Of a stretch of DNA of 64,000 nucleotides, positions 33,926 through 42,775 are shown in pieces. Origin of the DNA: CBFFRJ01 sp051486985 (GTDB lineage: Bacteria; Pseudomonadota; Gammaproteobacteria; Enterobacterales; Enterobacteriaceae); NCBI RefSeq assembly GCF_051486985.1, contig NZ_JAHVDV010000016.1:1-64000 (forward strand), given 5' to 3'. Numbering within the stretch: the first letter of the stretch is position 1; every line of letters begins with the position of its first letter. The position numbers were made by a program, and so were the translations under genes. The notes beneath the pieces are model-generated. The model did no database searches. It was not told where the DNA came from and saw only the letters and a program-made list of their open reading frames with translations.

Positions 33926-36487
33926 TTAGAGCAGGTTTTTCAGTCGGTAAATCCACTCCAGCGCCTGGCGGGGCGTTAAAGTGTCAGGATCAAGGTTTTC
34001 CAGTGCTTCAAGGGCAGGACTGGTCTCCTCAGGCGTTGCGAGTAAAGACATCTGGGTGCCATCAATTTGCGTCGCGCCAGCGCCCGGAGAGAGACTTTCA
34101 AGTTCGCGCAATTTCCCGCGTGCCCGCTTAATGACCTCTTTCGGTACGCCAGCCAGGGCGGCAACGGCAAGCCCGTAGCTTTTGCTGGCGGCACCGTCCT
34201 GTACACTGTGCATAAAGGCAATAGTATCGCCATGCTCAAGGGCATCAAGATGGACATTGGCCACGCCTTCCATTTTTTCCGGCAGTTGGGTCAGCTCGAA
34301 GTAGTGGGTCGCAAATAGCGTCAGCGCTTTGATTTTATTGGCCAGATTTTCCGCACACGCCCATGCCAGCGACAGGCCGTCGTAGGTCGAGGTACCGCGC
34401 CCGATCTCATCCATCAGCACCAGGCTATGCTCGGTGGCGTTATGCAGAATATTGGCGGTTTCGGTCATTTCCACCATGAAGGTTGAACGACCGCTCGCCA
34501 GATCGTCCGCTGCGCCCACGCGCGTAAAGATGCGATCAATAGGGCCAATTTCTACTTTCTGCGCCGGCACGTAGCTGCCGATATAGGCCAGTAGCGCAAT
34601 CAGTGCCGTCTGGCGCATATAGGTACTTTTACCGCCCATGTTTGGGCCGGTAATAATCAGCATCCTGCGCTGGGGCGAGAGGCTGAGCGGATTGGCGATA
34701 AACGGCTCTTTCAGGACCTGTTCCACCACCGGGTGACGCCCTTCAACAATACGAATGCCGGGTTTGTCGATAAAGGTTGGGCAGCAGTAGTTAAGCGTGT
34801 CCGCTCGCTCCGCCAGGTTGACCAGCACATCCAGTTCTGCCAGCGCCGTGGCGCTTTGCTGCAACGCTTCGAGATGCGGCAACAGCAGATCGAACAACTC
34901 ATCATAAAGCTGTTTTTCCAGCGCCAGCGCTTTGCCTTTTGAGGTCAGAACTTTGTCTTCGTACTCTTTTAATTCAGGAATGATATAGCGTTCGGCGTTT
35001 TTCAGCGTCTGGCGGCGGACGTAGTGAATAGGGGCAAGATGGCTCTGGCCCCGACTGATCTGAATAAAGTAACCGTGTACGCCGTTGTAGCCCACTTTGA
35101 GCGTATCCAGCCCCAGTTTCTCGCGTTCACGAATTTCGAGTCGGTCAAGATAATCGGTCGCGCCATCCGCCAGGCTACGCCACTCATCAAGCTCGGCGTT
35201 ATAGCCGGGGGCAATGACACCACCGTCGCGCACAAGGACCGGTGGTGCCTCAATAATCGCGCGTTCCAGGAGTTCACGTAGTTCGGTAAATTCACCCATT
35301 TTTTCACGCAACTGCTGCACCGGTGCGCTGTCAACGCGTTCCAGCTGCGCACGCAGTTCCGGTAGTTGCTGGAAGGCATAACGCATGCGGGCCAGATCCC
35401 GCGGCCGGGCGGTACGCAGCGCCAGACGCGCCAGGATACGTTCTAAATCGCCCACCTGACGCAATACCGGTTGCAGCTCGCCGGTACTCTCCTGCAGGGC
35501 ACCGATGGTCTGCTGCCGCTCACGTAGCGTTTTGCTGTCGCGCACCGGCATGTGCAGCCAGCGCTTTAGCATACGGCTGCCCATTGGTGTCACGGTACAG
35601 TCCAGCACCGAGGCAAGGGTATTTTCGATACCGCCCGCGAGGTTCTGGGTTATTTCCAGATTGCGACGCGTCGCTGCATCCATAATGATGCTGTCCTGCT
35701 GGCGCTCCATGGTGATTGAGCGAATGTGGGGCAGGGAGGTGCGTTGCGTATCTTTAACATACTGCAGAAGGCAGCCGGCCGCGCAGAGGCCGCGCGGCGC
35801 ATTTTCTACGCCAAATCCCACCAGGTCACGCGTGCCAAACTGTAAGTTTAACTGCTGACGAGCGGTATCAATTTCGAACTCCCACAGCGGGCGACGGCGC
35901 AACCCACGCCGACCTTCAATTAATGCCGTTTCGGCAAAATCCTCCGCATAAAGCAGCTCTGCGGGGTTGGTGCGCTGGAGCTCTGCTGCCATGGTTTCCC
36001 GGTCAGCCGGTTCGCTGACGCGAAAACGTCCGGAGCTGATATCCAGAGTGGCGTAACCGAAGCCTTTACCGTCCTGCCAGATGGCCGCGAGCAGATTATC
36101 CTGACGTTCCTGCAGCAGTGCTTCATCACTGATGGTGCCGGGGGTGACGATGCGGACCACTTTGCGTTCTACCGGGCCTTTACTGGTGGCAGGATCGCCG
36201 ATTTGTTCGCAAATCGCGACCGACTCCCCAAGGTTGACCAGCTTCGCCAGGTAGTTTTCCACCGCATGATGCGGGATACCCGCCATCGGAATCGGCTCGC
36301 CCGCGGAAGCACCGCGTTTGGTCAGCGAGATGTCCATCAACTGGGAAGCGCGTTTAGCATCGTCGTAAAACAGTTCGTAAAAATCGCCCATCCGATAGAA
36401 CAGTAAAATCTCAGGATGCTGAGCCTTCAGCTTGAGATACTGCTGCATCATGGGGGTGTGGGCGTCGAAATTCTCTAATGTGCTCAT
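33926..36487 (-). CDS. mutS: DNA mismatch repair protein MutS
   Basis: ATPase that recognises mismatches and starts methyl-directed repair with MutL and MutH. It is 853 aa, equal to E. coli. The mismatch-reading Phe-x-Glu is in MGDFYELFYDDA (near 36-38); the connector, lever and clamp domains follow, then the ABC ATPase with Walker A TGPNMGGKSTYMRQ near 615 and LVLMDEIGRGTSTYDG near 690. It ends with the helix-turn-helix and C-terminal dimerisation tail. No disruption is seen, so no mutator phenotype is implied. Confidence 0.98.
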   Translation of the reverse strand: MSTLENFDAHTPMMQQYLKLKAQHPEILLFYRMGDFYELFYDDAKRASQLMDISLTKRGASAGEPIPMAGIPHHAVENYLAKLVNLGESVAICEQIGDPATSKGPVERKVVRIVTPGTISDEALLQERQDNLLAAIWQDGKGFGYATLDISSGRFRVSEPADRETMAAELQRTNPAELLYAEDFAETALIEGRRGLRRRPLWEFEIDTARQQLNLQFGTRDLVGFGVENAPRGLCAAGCLLQYVKDTQRTSLPHIRSITMERQQDSIIMDAATRRNLEITQNLAGGIENTLASVLDCTVTPMGSRMLKRWLHMPVRDSKTLRERQQTIGALQESTGELQPVLRQVGDLERILARLALRTARPRDLARMRYAFQQLPELRAQLERVDSAPVQQLREKMGEFTELRELLERAIIEAPPVLVRDGGVIAPGYNAELDEWRSLADGATDYLDRLEIREREKLGLDTLKVGYNGVHGYFIQISRGQSHLAPIHYVRRQTLKNAERYIIPELKEYEDKVLTSKGKALALEKQLYDELFDLLLPHLEALQQSATALAELDVLVNLAERADTLNYCCPTFIDKPGIRIVEGRHPVVEQVLKEPFIANPLSLSPQRRMLIITGPNMGGKSTYMRQTALIALLAYIGSYVPAQKVEIGPIDRIFTRVGAADDLASGRSTFMVEMTETANILHNATEHSLVLMDEIGRGTSTYDGLSLAWACAENLANKIKALTLFATHYFELTQLPEKMEGVANVHLDALEHGDTIAFMHSVQDGAASKSYGLAVAALAGVPKEVIKRARGKLRELESLSPGAGATQIDGTQMSLLATPEETSPALEALENLDPDTLTPRQALEWIYRLKNLL

Positions 36488-36772
36488 CGGTTTGTAATGT
36501 CCGTTTTTAAAATTTTAATGAGTGCGTGATGTTTGTTGTTCTGATTAAGTATCACGCCGTCTCATTTGATCTGCTGTATGCCTGGATTTCGTGTCATAAA
36601 TACGCAGGGAGCATGATAACGGACTCTTTATGGCAGGAAAACAAGCGCGAAAGCCATGCTCGTCTAAAGCCGCAGAAATGATGCAGTCTGGTCGCTACAT
36701 TAACGCTGAATGGAGCATTCCGAGGGTTTTTAGGGCTACAGACTGAACCTGGCGAAGATTATGACACCTGGA
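36488..36772. other. Gap upstream of mutS
   Basis: A 285-base stretch with the mutS promoter on the minus strand. A 38-codon plus-strand frame (36630-36746, starting MAGKQARKPCSSKAAE) has no clear ribosome site (GGACTCTTT before the ATG) and may be chance or the stump of a decayed gene. In E. coli pphB lies next to mutS; no trace is seen here. Confidence 0.35.
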
Positions 36773-37252
36773 TTAGCGGCTTCCGTCGAAGCGTGCTGGT
36801 GCGGGGCTGGCGCTGATTTTAATGTAATGCTTCCAGGCGGGCGATCGCGACACGCCCCGTGGATCACCGATGAATGGAAGTTTCATGAAGGGCATCGCGG
36901 GTATTTCAACCCGCCATGTTGTATCGCCAATAAAGCTGAACTCAACTGCATTTGGATAAATGTTCAGGTCAGCAAAGGTGCCTGTCAGGTAGGCTCCACC
37001 CAGCGTCACTATTTCTTTCACCCCGTCATTCACATCGAGCAGTGCGATTTCAAGCATTTCTTCAAAGGGCACGTCATCAGTAAGAAATAACAGCAGCCGC
37101 TTATCGTCCACCATAACCGACGCCTCTATAACCTGAACAGGAAGCATAATGCCCGTCCCTTTTCCGGCCATCAGGACTTCATATTTCCCCACGGCTTTCG
37201 GCGTGGGGGCGTCCCTGAGTTGTAGCGTTACGTTATCCAGTAGCCTGAACAT
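36773..37252 (-). CDS. Hypothetical protein, beta-rich, 159 aa
   Basis: I do not recognise the family. The protein is soluble, without signal peptide or membrane segment, and alternates short hydrophobic stretches with acidic turns, suggesting a beta-rich fold. The frame opens at an ATG at 37267, but the ATG at 37252 has CGAGG six bases before it, giving MFRLLDNVTLQLRD; the start is chosen on that. It stands alone between mutS and a GNAT gene, all on the minus strand, with 132 bases to the latter. Confidence 0.65.
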   Translation of the reverse strand: MFRLLDNVTLQLRDAPTPKAVGKYEVLMAGKGTGIMLPVQVIEASVMVDDKRLLLFLTDDVPFEEMLEIALLDVNDGVKEIVTLGGAYLTGTFADLNIYPNAVEFSFIGDTTWRVEIPAMPFMKLPFIGDPRGVSRSPAWKHYIKISASPAPARFDGSR

Positions 37253-37384
37253 AATGAACCTCGGCATCTGCTAAATTCTTATGCAGACAAATTGCCATAA
37301 CAGATAATAAATTGCATCACAAATGAAAAGTGGCTGATTTAGCTAACAGGGAATAACAGCCTTTTCTTTTACTACATAAGAGAA

Positions 37385-37837
37385 TTATCTGACCTGCATC
37401 CGGTATTCAATCATTCCACTTTTTTTCGCAACCCAGTCATATAACCGTTGTCCACGGTAATTGGCTTCATGGGTATGCCAGTAAAGATGACTGGAATGAC
37501 GTTTTCTGGCTTCCTTCTGCACATATTCAATTAATTGTTTGCCAATCTGTTTACCGCGAAGTGTTTCGCAGACATATAAATCCTCCAGATAACAGTAATC
37601 ACTGTCAGCCCAGGTTGAGCGGTGAAAAAGATAATGAGCAAACCCTACGACAGCTCCATTATGTTTTGCTACTACGCAGAAAACGGGCTCAAGTGGGCTG
37701 AAAAAACGTTGCCAGGTACGTTCAGTGACAGCATCAGAAATATCAACGTTGTAAAACTGCTGATATTTTTTCCACAGTGGCAACCAGTCTTCATAATCAG
37801 TGGCGCTGGCAGCTTCAATAATAATTTCATTATTCAT
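37385..37837 (-). CDS. GNAT family N-acetyltransferase
   Basis: Probable acetyl-CoA-dependent N-acetyltransferase with unknown substrate. It is 150 aa, a single GNAT domain. The acetyl-CoA binding segment is CETLRGKQIGKQLIEYVQKEA (R-x-x-x-I-G-x-x-L type, near 94-114), preceded by the beta-4 strand CYLEDLYV and followed by SHLYWHTHEANYRGQRLYDWVAKK, typical of Hpa/diamine-type GNATs. The frame is open to 37900, but the ATG at 37837 has AAGAGGT upstream. It is divergent from the MocR-type regulator gene at 38218, which may control it. Confidence 0.85.
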   Translation of the reverse strand: MNNEIIIEAASATDYEDWLPLWKKYQQFYNVDISDAVTERTWQRFFSPLEPVFCVVAKHNGAVVGFAHYLFHRSTWADSDYCYLEDLYVCETLRGKQIGKQLIEYVQKEARKRHSSHLYWHTHEANYRGQRLYDWVAKKSGMIEYRMQVR

Positions 37838-38217
37838 ATTTATAACCTCTTGTGTTTTTCTTAATAAATTGTGTTCTGTGCTGGCGCAGGAAAATAGCAA
37901 ACTCTGCCATTAACGCCTGGTATGCCAACGGGTTAGTTGCAGAGCATCTTCGTCTGTGGCCAGGCAATGTCGCACGGTCGCAATGTTCCAGTACAACAGG
38001 CAGGGTGAAAGTGCCTACCTTAAGATCCTGATTTCAGGGAACGACCCTGCACTCAGCCGCTGCCTCACCCGTTCATGCCAGCGGGATAAGTATAAAAGTT
38101 GAATGGCAGGTTTAGCCCCACCAATTTACACAATCAAACCAGACCAATTAACGGTATGGCATCAGACGCTCTTGTTTTAGACTGGATGAGGAAAAGAGTC
38201 ATGGTGGGGGGAGAACA
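37838..38217. promoter_or_regulatory. Divergent promoter region of the GNAT and MocR genes
   Basis: A 380-base gap with no coding signal. Near the MocR gene two direct ACCAATT copies (38120-38126 and 38143-38149), about two helical turns apart, are followed by a TTGTTTTAGACTGG segment. MocR regulators often bind direct repeats in such divergent gaps, so this pair is a candidate operator. Confidence 0.4.
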
Positions 38218-39696
38218 ATGTTTAAGCACGCGCAACTTGAAACGGTGAAGGCGTGGATGATTGATCCTGCTAACGGGTCACTACCGCTTCATGAAAGGAT
38301 CCAGAGAGCCATACGGACGTTAATACTGGAGGGGGTATTATCCAATGGTAAGGCGCTTCCTGCCTCACGCGCACTGGCAACATCGCTTGATGTCTCCAGG
38401 GATACCATCGAAGCTGCCTACACCCGCCTGCATGCGGAGGGTTTTATCGAGAGGCATACCGGAAAAGGCAGCTTCGTTTCAGCCAGTTTTCGACTGCTGA
38501 AATCCCACGCAAGACAGCGCCAGGCACACGTCACCTCGCGTGAAGCAAAGCTCAGCACCCGGGGAACAGTGATTTACGAGAGCGGCGGAATACGGGAATT
38601 TTCCTTACCCCGCCCCCTGGCTCCGGGCATTCCCGAAACCCGCTTATTCCCGCTGCAAATCTGGGAGCGTCTTCAGCGGCAGGTACTGAAAGAATATCGC
38701 CACCATGCCCTGGAGCAAAGCCCGCCCCAGGGGATGGAACGCCTGCGACGGGCAATTGCAGAATATGTCAACCTGGAACGCGGCGCCCATGCCACCGCAG
38801 ATCGTATCATTATCCTGACAAGCTCCCAGCAGGCCCTGACCCTCTGTTCAAACGTGCTGATGGATAGCAAGGATTACATTGTCACTGAAGATCCTGTCTA
38901 TCAGGGGGCGCAAAAGGCCTTTAACGCCGCCGGGCTGAATATCATTCCTGTCCCCCTGGATGAAAAAGGCTTATGCATTGAACACCTTAACGTACTGCCA
39001 GTCGCGGCAAAGGCTATCTATCTTACCCCGTCTCATCAGTATCCTACCGGCACCACGCTCTCCCTTGACAGAAGGCTTGCCGTTACCGACTGGGCAAACC
39101 GTAACGGGGCCTGGGTCATTGAAGATGATTACGACAGTGAGTTTCACTATGAAGGCAAGCCCATGGCCTGCGTACAAGGACTGGACTCTTTCAACCGTAC
39201 AATCTACATCGGGACATTCACTAAATCCCTCTTTCCCGGGCTACGTATTGCGTACATGATCGTACCAACGGAACTGGTTGAGCCCTTTACGATAGCCAGA
39301 ACATTAATGGACGGTCATACCGCTTCAATTACCCAACTGACGCTGGCGAAGTTTCTGGAAGGGGGGCATTTTGGCGCTTATGTTCGCATGATGCGTGGTG
39401 TCTATGTCGCTCGTCGTGACAAACTGGCCGCGCTGATAGACCACTATCTTTCTGACTTTGTTTTCTATGTAAAGCCGAGTGGCGGAATGCAGATGCCTTG
39501 CCATCTCCGGCATGGGATCTCTGAAACAGAGATAGCTCTTGCCGCCCGTCGTAAGGGTATTGATATGCTCGGGCTTACCGCGTTATATGCAGCAGAGCCT
39601 GCCAGCACTGGATTTCTGATGGGATTTGCCGCTTACAACGAAAAAGAGTTAGAAGACGCAGTTGAAGCACTCGCCGCCATTTTTCGCCTTCTTTAA
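38218..39696 (+). CDS. MocR-type GntR transcriptional regulator with aminotransferase-like domain
   Basis: PLP-binding transcription factor. An N-terminal GntR winged helix (about 20-85, with SRALATSLDVSRDTIEAAYTR) is joined to a fold-type I aminotransferase domain (about 115-490). The PLP-Schiff-base Lys lies in GTFTKSLFPGLRI (Lys336), with the upstream Asp in WVIEDDYDSEFHY. It is 492 aa, as expected for MocR/PdxR. The ATG at 38218 follows GGGGGGAGAACA; another ATG at 38201 is out of frame. The divergent GNAT gene is the natural target, by analogy to other MocR pairs; substrate and ligand cannot be read from sequence. Confidence 0.9.
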   Translation: MFKHAQLETVKAWMIDPANGSLPLHERIQRAIRTLILEGVLSNGKALPASRALATSLDVSRDTIEAAYTRLHAEGFIERHTGKGSFVSASFRLLKSHARQRQAHVTSREAKLSTRGTVIYESGGIREFSLPRPLAPGIPETRLFPLQIWERLQRQVLKEYRHHALEQSPPQGMERLRRAIAEYVNLERGAHATADRIIILTSSQQALTLCSNVLMDSKDYIVTEDPVYQGAQKAFNAAGLNIIPVPLDEKGLCIEHLNVLPVAAKAIYLTPSHQYPTGTTLSLDRRLAVTDWANRNGAWVIEDDYDSEFHYEGKPMACVQGLDSFNRTIYIGTFTKSLFPGLRIAYMIVPTELVEPFTIARTLMDGHTASITQLTLAKFLEGGHFGAYVRMMRGVYVARRDKLAALIDHYLSDFVFYVKPSGGMQMPCHLRHGISETEIALAARRKGIDMLGLTALYAAEPASTGFLMGFAAYNEKELEDAVEALAAIFRLL

Positions 39697-39767
39697 TGCG
39701 TTCAATGGCCCGCGCTTGTTGACCGGGCTTAAGTTCATGCAGTCAATTATCGTGCACATCCCGGTGT

Positions 39768-39790
39768 AAAAATGGGGCCCGCAGGCCCCA
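39768..39790 (-). terminator. Rho-independent terminator of the PQQ dehydrogenase operon
   Basis: On the minus strand TGGGGCC-TGCG-GGCCCCA is followed by TTTTT, 30 bases after the stop of the dehydrogenase gene. Confidence 0.85.
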
Positions 39791-39819
39791 CTCTCATTTC
39801 TCAGACTCTTTGCGGGAAA

Positions 39820-41916
39820 CTATTCAGGCAGTGCGTAAACCACCACCTGGTCGCCCACCTGGTCCTTCAGAATGGTATTTCCCCCGGCCACGAACGCCAC
39901 ATACTGACGGCCCTTGTACTCATAGACCGACGGGTTGGCTACCGCAGGCGCTTCAACCTGATCGGACCACAGCTCTTCGCCGCTCTCCACCGAGTAGGCA
40001 CGCACTTTGGCATCCATTGAGGCACCGATGAATATCACGCCACCCGCTGTCACAGCCGGACCACCAATAGTGGGGGAACCCCAGCTCTCTGGCATAAAGA
40101 AACCATACTGCTGCGAGGCGCCAACCGGACGGCGCCATTTAACGTCCCCGGTATGCATATCGAGCGCGACTATTTCACCAAACGGCGGCTGCCAGCACGG
40201 CATACCCAGCCAGTTGTTTGCCACCAGCAGTCGCATGCCGTACGGCGCGCCTTCCTGCGGCGCAAAGCCGCTCTCGTTGCCCGCATCTTTATCCGCTTTA
40301 TCATAATCCTCGCGGCTGTAGAGCTTCACATACTGCACAATATGTGAGGTATTCACGATCGCGATTTGTTTGTGTGGATCGAAAGCAACACCACCCCACT
40401 GGACCCCGCCGGCGCTGTCCGGATAGGTCAGCGCACCTTCGCCTTTGGTGGTCGGAGGCGTGTACATCCCCTCATAGGTGAGCTTATCCCACAGGCGAGA
40501 ACACTGGCCTGCACCGACGGCGTCAGCCAGCTTCCAGATCTCTGGTTTTTTCGATTGATCCAGCAGTGGCGCTGGTTTGGTCGGGAATGGCTGCGTGGGC
40601 GAGAGCACTTCGCCCTTCACTGAACCGTCGCCCTGAGGCACCGGCCGCTCTTCGATAGGCCAGACGTCCTCGCCCGTCAGGCGGTTAACCACAAACAGGA
40701 ACCCCTGCTTGGTGGCCTGGATAAGCGCCGGGATCTGTTTGCCATTGACCGTAATATCCATCAGCGTTGGTGCAGAGTTGATATCGTAATCCCACACATC
40801 ATGATGCACCCACTGGCGGGACCAGACCACTTTACCGGTGTTGATATCCAGCGCAGTGGTGGATGTACCCAGCGGGATGGCATCCACACGGTTACCGCCC
40901 CAGTAGTTGGGAGACGGAGAGGAAACCGGAAGATAGACCAGACCATTCGCCTCATCGGCAGACATATGTGTCCAGACGTTTGCCGTCCCCGTGCGTTTGC
41001 GGATCTCGGCCGGAATAGCGTCAAACGTCCATTCACGCTTGCCGGTCCGGGCATTGATTGAGAATACACTGCCCGGAGGCGCCTCGGCATAAGCCCAGTC
41101 TTTACCCGCCCAGCCTACAAGAAGATGGTCACCGACGACCGTTGGCGGCTGAAGGATGGACAGTGGGAATTTGGCATTAACCGTGTTCCACTGGTTCACA
41201 TTCAGCACCCCGTTATCCGCAAAGTCCTTGCAGGGTTTGCCTGAATCGGCGTCCAGCGCAAAGAGTTTGCCGTCAACGGTGCCCATATAAACGATCTTCT
41301 GGCACGCCTCACCGGCGACAGGATTTTTTGCCTGCCAGTAGGAGACGCCGCGATTCTTCAGCACCGGTTGGGTCAGGGCCTCGCGGGGCGATTTAGTGTC
41401 ATAGTGCCACTTCTCTTTGCCAGTGCCCGGATCCAGGGCAATAAGGCGATCGAAGGGGGTGCCAATATAAAGCGTCTCGTTGGCGAAAATAGGGGTAGCG
41501 GACCAGACAGTAGCGGGCGTGTCGCCTTTACCATCCGAGACGTCGCCGGTATGAAACTCCCAGATTTTTTTTAATTTGCCGACGTTATCCGCCGTGATCT
41601 GGGTCAGGGGGCTGTATTTCTGAGCATTGAGCTGCCCGTGAAAACTGTCCCAGGTTGCGGCAGAAGGAACCAGCGGCGTCGCGGGCTGGCTGACCGCCGC
41701 CACGTTCTGCCCCTCGGTATTTTCGGTTGATGCATGATCGGTGGTGTTGGTTGTCCCCGGCGCTTGTTGGTCGGCCGCATCCACATTGAGTTTTTCCTGC
41801 GTCCCCTGAGAAGCCTCAGCAGCCTTGTCCTGCGCCTGCAGCGTGAGCGGAGCGACCAGTAATGCCAGCGCCGTCATGCTCATTTTCAGTAACGGGTAAT
41901 GTTTATTTTTATGCAC
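39820..41916 (-). CDS. PQQ-dependent membrane-associated dehydrogenase, catalytic subunit
   Basis: Quinoprotein of the glucose/quinate/shikimate dehydrogenase family, which oxidises sugars or polyols in the periplasm and passes electrons to ubiquinone. It has a signal peptide about 1-29, a Thr/Pro-rich linker, then an eight-bladed propeller with tryptophan-docking repeats (GTGKEKWHYD, TGKREWTFDA, TGKVVWSRQW, TGDVKWRRP, SGEELWSDQ). It is 698 aa and lacks the five N-terminal membrane helices of Gcd; these are replaced by the separate four-helix protein 10 bases upstream, as in the SldA/SldB polyol dehydrogenase of acetic acid bacteria. GAGGAG precedes the ATG. No PQQ synthesis genes are in the window. 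Substrate not readable. Confidence 0.85.
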   Translation of the reverse strand: MHKNKHYPLLKMSMTALALLVAPLTLQAQDKAAEASQGTQEKLNVDAADQQAPGTTNTTDHASTENTEGQNVAAVSQPATPLVPSAATWDSFHGQLNAQKYSPLTQITADNVGKLKKIWEFHTGDVSDGKGDTPATVWSATPIFANETLYIGTPFDRLIALDPGTGKEKWHYDTKSPREALTQPVLKNRGVSYWQAKNPVAGEACQKIVYMGTVDGKLFALDADSGKPCKDFADNGVLNVNQWNTVNAKFPLSILQPPTVVGDHLLVGWAGKDWAYAEAPPGSVFSINARTGKREWTFDAIPAEIRKRTGTANVWTHMSADEANGLVYLPVSSPSPNYWGGNRVDAIPLGTSTTALDINTGKVVWSRQWVHHDVWDYDINSAPTLMDITVNGKQIPALIQATKQGFLFVVNRLTGEDVWPIEERPVPQGDGSVKGEVLSPTQPFPTKPAPLLDQSKKPEIWKLADAVGAGQCSRLWDKLTYEGMYTPPTTKGEGALTYPDSAGGVQWGGVAFDPHKQIAIVNTSHIVQYVKLYSREDYDKADKDAGNESGFAPQEGAPYGMRLLVANNWLGMPCWQPPFGEIVALDMHTGDVKWRRPVGASQQYGFFMPESWGSPTIGGPAVTAGGVIFIGASMDAKVRAYSVESGEELWSDQVEAPAVANPSVYEYKGRQYVAFVAGGNTILKDQVGDQVVVYALPE

Positions 41917-41926
41917 AGGTGGCTCC

Positions 41927-42292
41927 TCAGTCTCTGACGCGATGAGTGTGACGAACGGAATTGCTGCTCAGCGCAATCAGACCAGCCAGGCCGACCACCA
42001 TAGCTACCGTAATGATGTACTGGTGCAACAGCATGGCTGCGAAGCCCGTGCCACACAGCACCACAAGGATGACAATGATCAGAAAGAGGCGCGCGCTGCG
42101 ACGGGTTGCAGCACCTAACAGAAAGGTCAGAATCGCCAGCAGGACGCAGGCGACTGCCACGCCCAGCGCACCAATAGTACCGGTAACGCCGGTAAGCGGC
42201 GTAAACCAGGCATATAACGCCACGGCAACGCCGATCGCTGCAGCTAACAGCAGCAGTAACGTGCCGGCGCGTGAGGATTGAGATTGCAACAT
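41927..42292 (-). CDS. Small membrane subunit of the PQQ dehydrogenase (SldB-like)
   Basis: A 121-aa protein made of four hydrophobic helices (about 8-30, 36-60, 65-89 and 92-110) with short loops and a basic tail (RHTHRVRD). It matches the membrane-anchor region that is fused to the catalytic domain in Gcd, and SldB of Gluconobacter polyol dehydrogenase, in size and topology. It lies directly upstream of the catalytic subunit gene on the same strand with a 10-base gap, so the two are almost surely one operon and one complex. Confidence 0.78.
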   Translation of the reverse strand: MLQSQSSRAGTLLLLLAAAIGVAVALYAWFTPLTGVTGTIGALGVAVACVLLAILTFLLGAATRRSARLFLIIVILVVLCGTGFAAMLLHQYIITVAMVVGLAGLIALSSNSVRHTHRVRD

Positions 42293-42775
42293 ACCAGGAA
42301 GTCCCTTATTAAAAAGTACCGGAAAAAAACATCAAAATATCGTTTAACCGGGGCTGAACGGCCGCTTTAGCGCGAGGAACTCAACAGAAGCCCGGCACAA
42401 AAAGCAGGGGCAGCATCAGTTAAACGTAACAGAGTATAGGAGATGTTTTTTTAGCGTGCGCCTTCAGACGAAAGCGTGTGACTGATTAACAAGACGTTAC
42501 CCCGCAAAAGGGTAAGCAAAGACTTTAGCATTCGGGGGGGCTGCGAGACATCTGAGTGCTCGCCGGGCGAGCGTCTGAAGAGGGTAACGGAGCGGTAGAG
42601 TGACGCTTTTCCACTCCGACCAGATAAAGCCAGCCTGCGCAGGTTGGGCGGTTAATTACCCGATCTTCATCCTGCCAGCTCATTGGGATTGATTTTGCAG
42701 CATGCAGGCCAGCGAAAGCATGCGATGGGTTATGCTTTGCTGGCCTGTTAACGCTGTGCCAGGTTTCGGTGTGGG
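42293..42775. other. Gap between the chemoreceptor and PQQ genes
   Basis: No gene is seen. A strong near-perfect hairpin (CAGGCCAGC-G-AAAGCAT with ATGCTTTGCTGGCCTG, 42705-42750) lies just past the stop of the chemoreceptor gene on the minus strand; it lacks a T tract. A second stem, GCTCGCC / GGCGAGC (42559-42573), lies further left. The left part should carry the promoter of the PQQ operon. Confidence 0.45.

Noticed and set aside
32031..36487. Possible rpoS or mutS loss-of-function alleles
   Set aside because: Both frames are full length with all key motifs intact.
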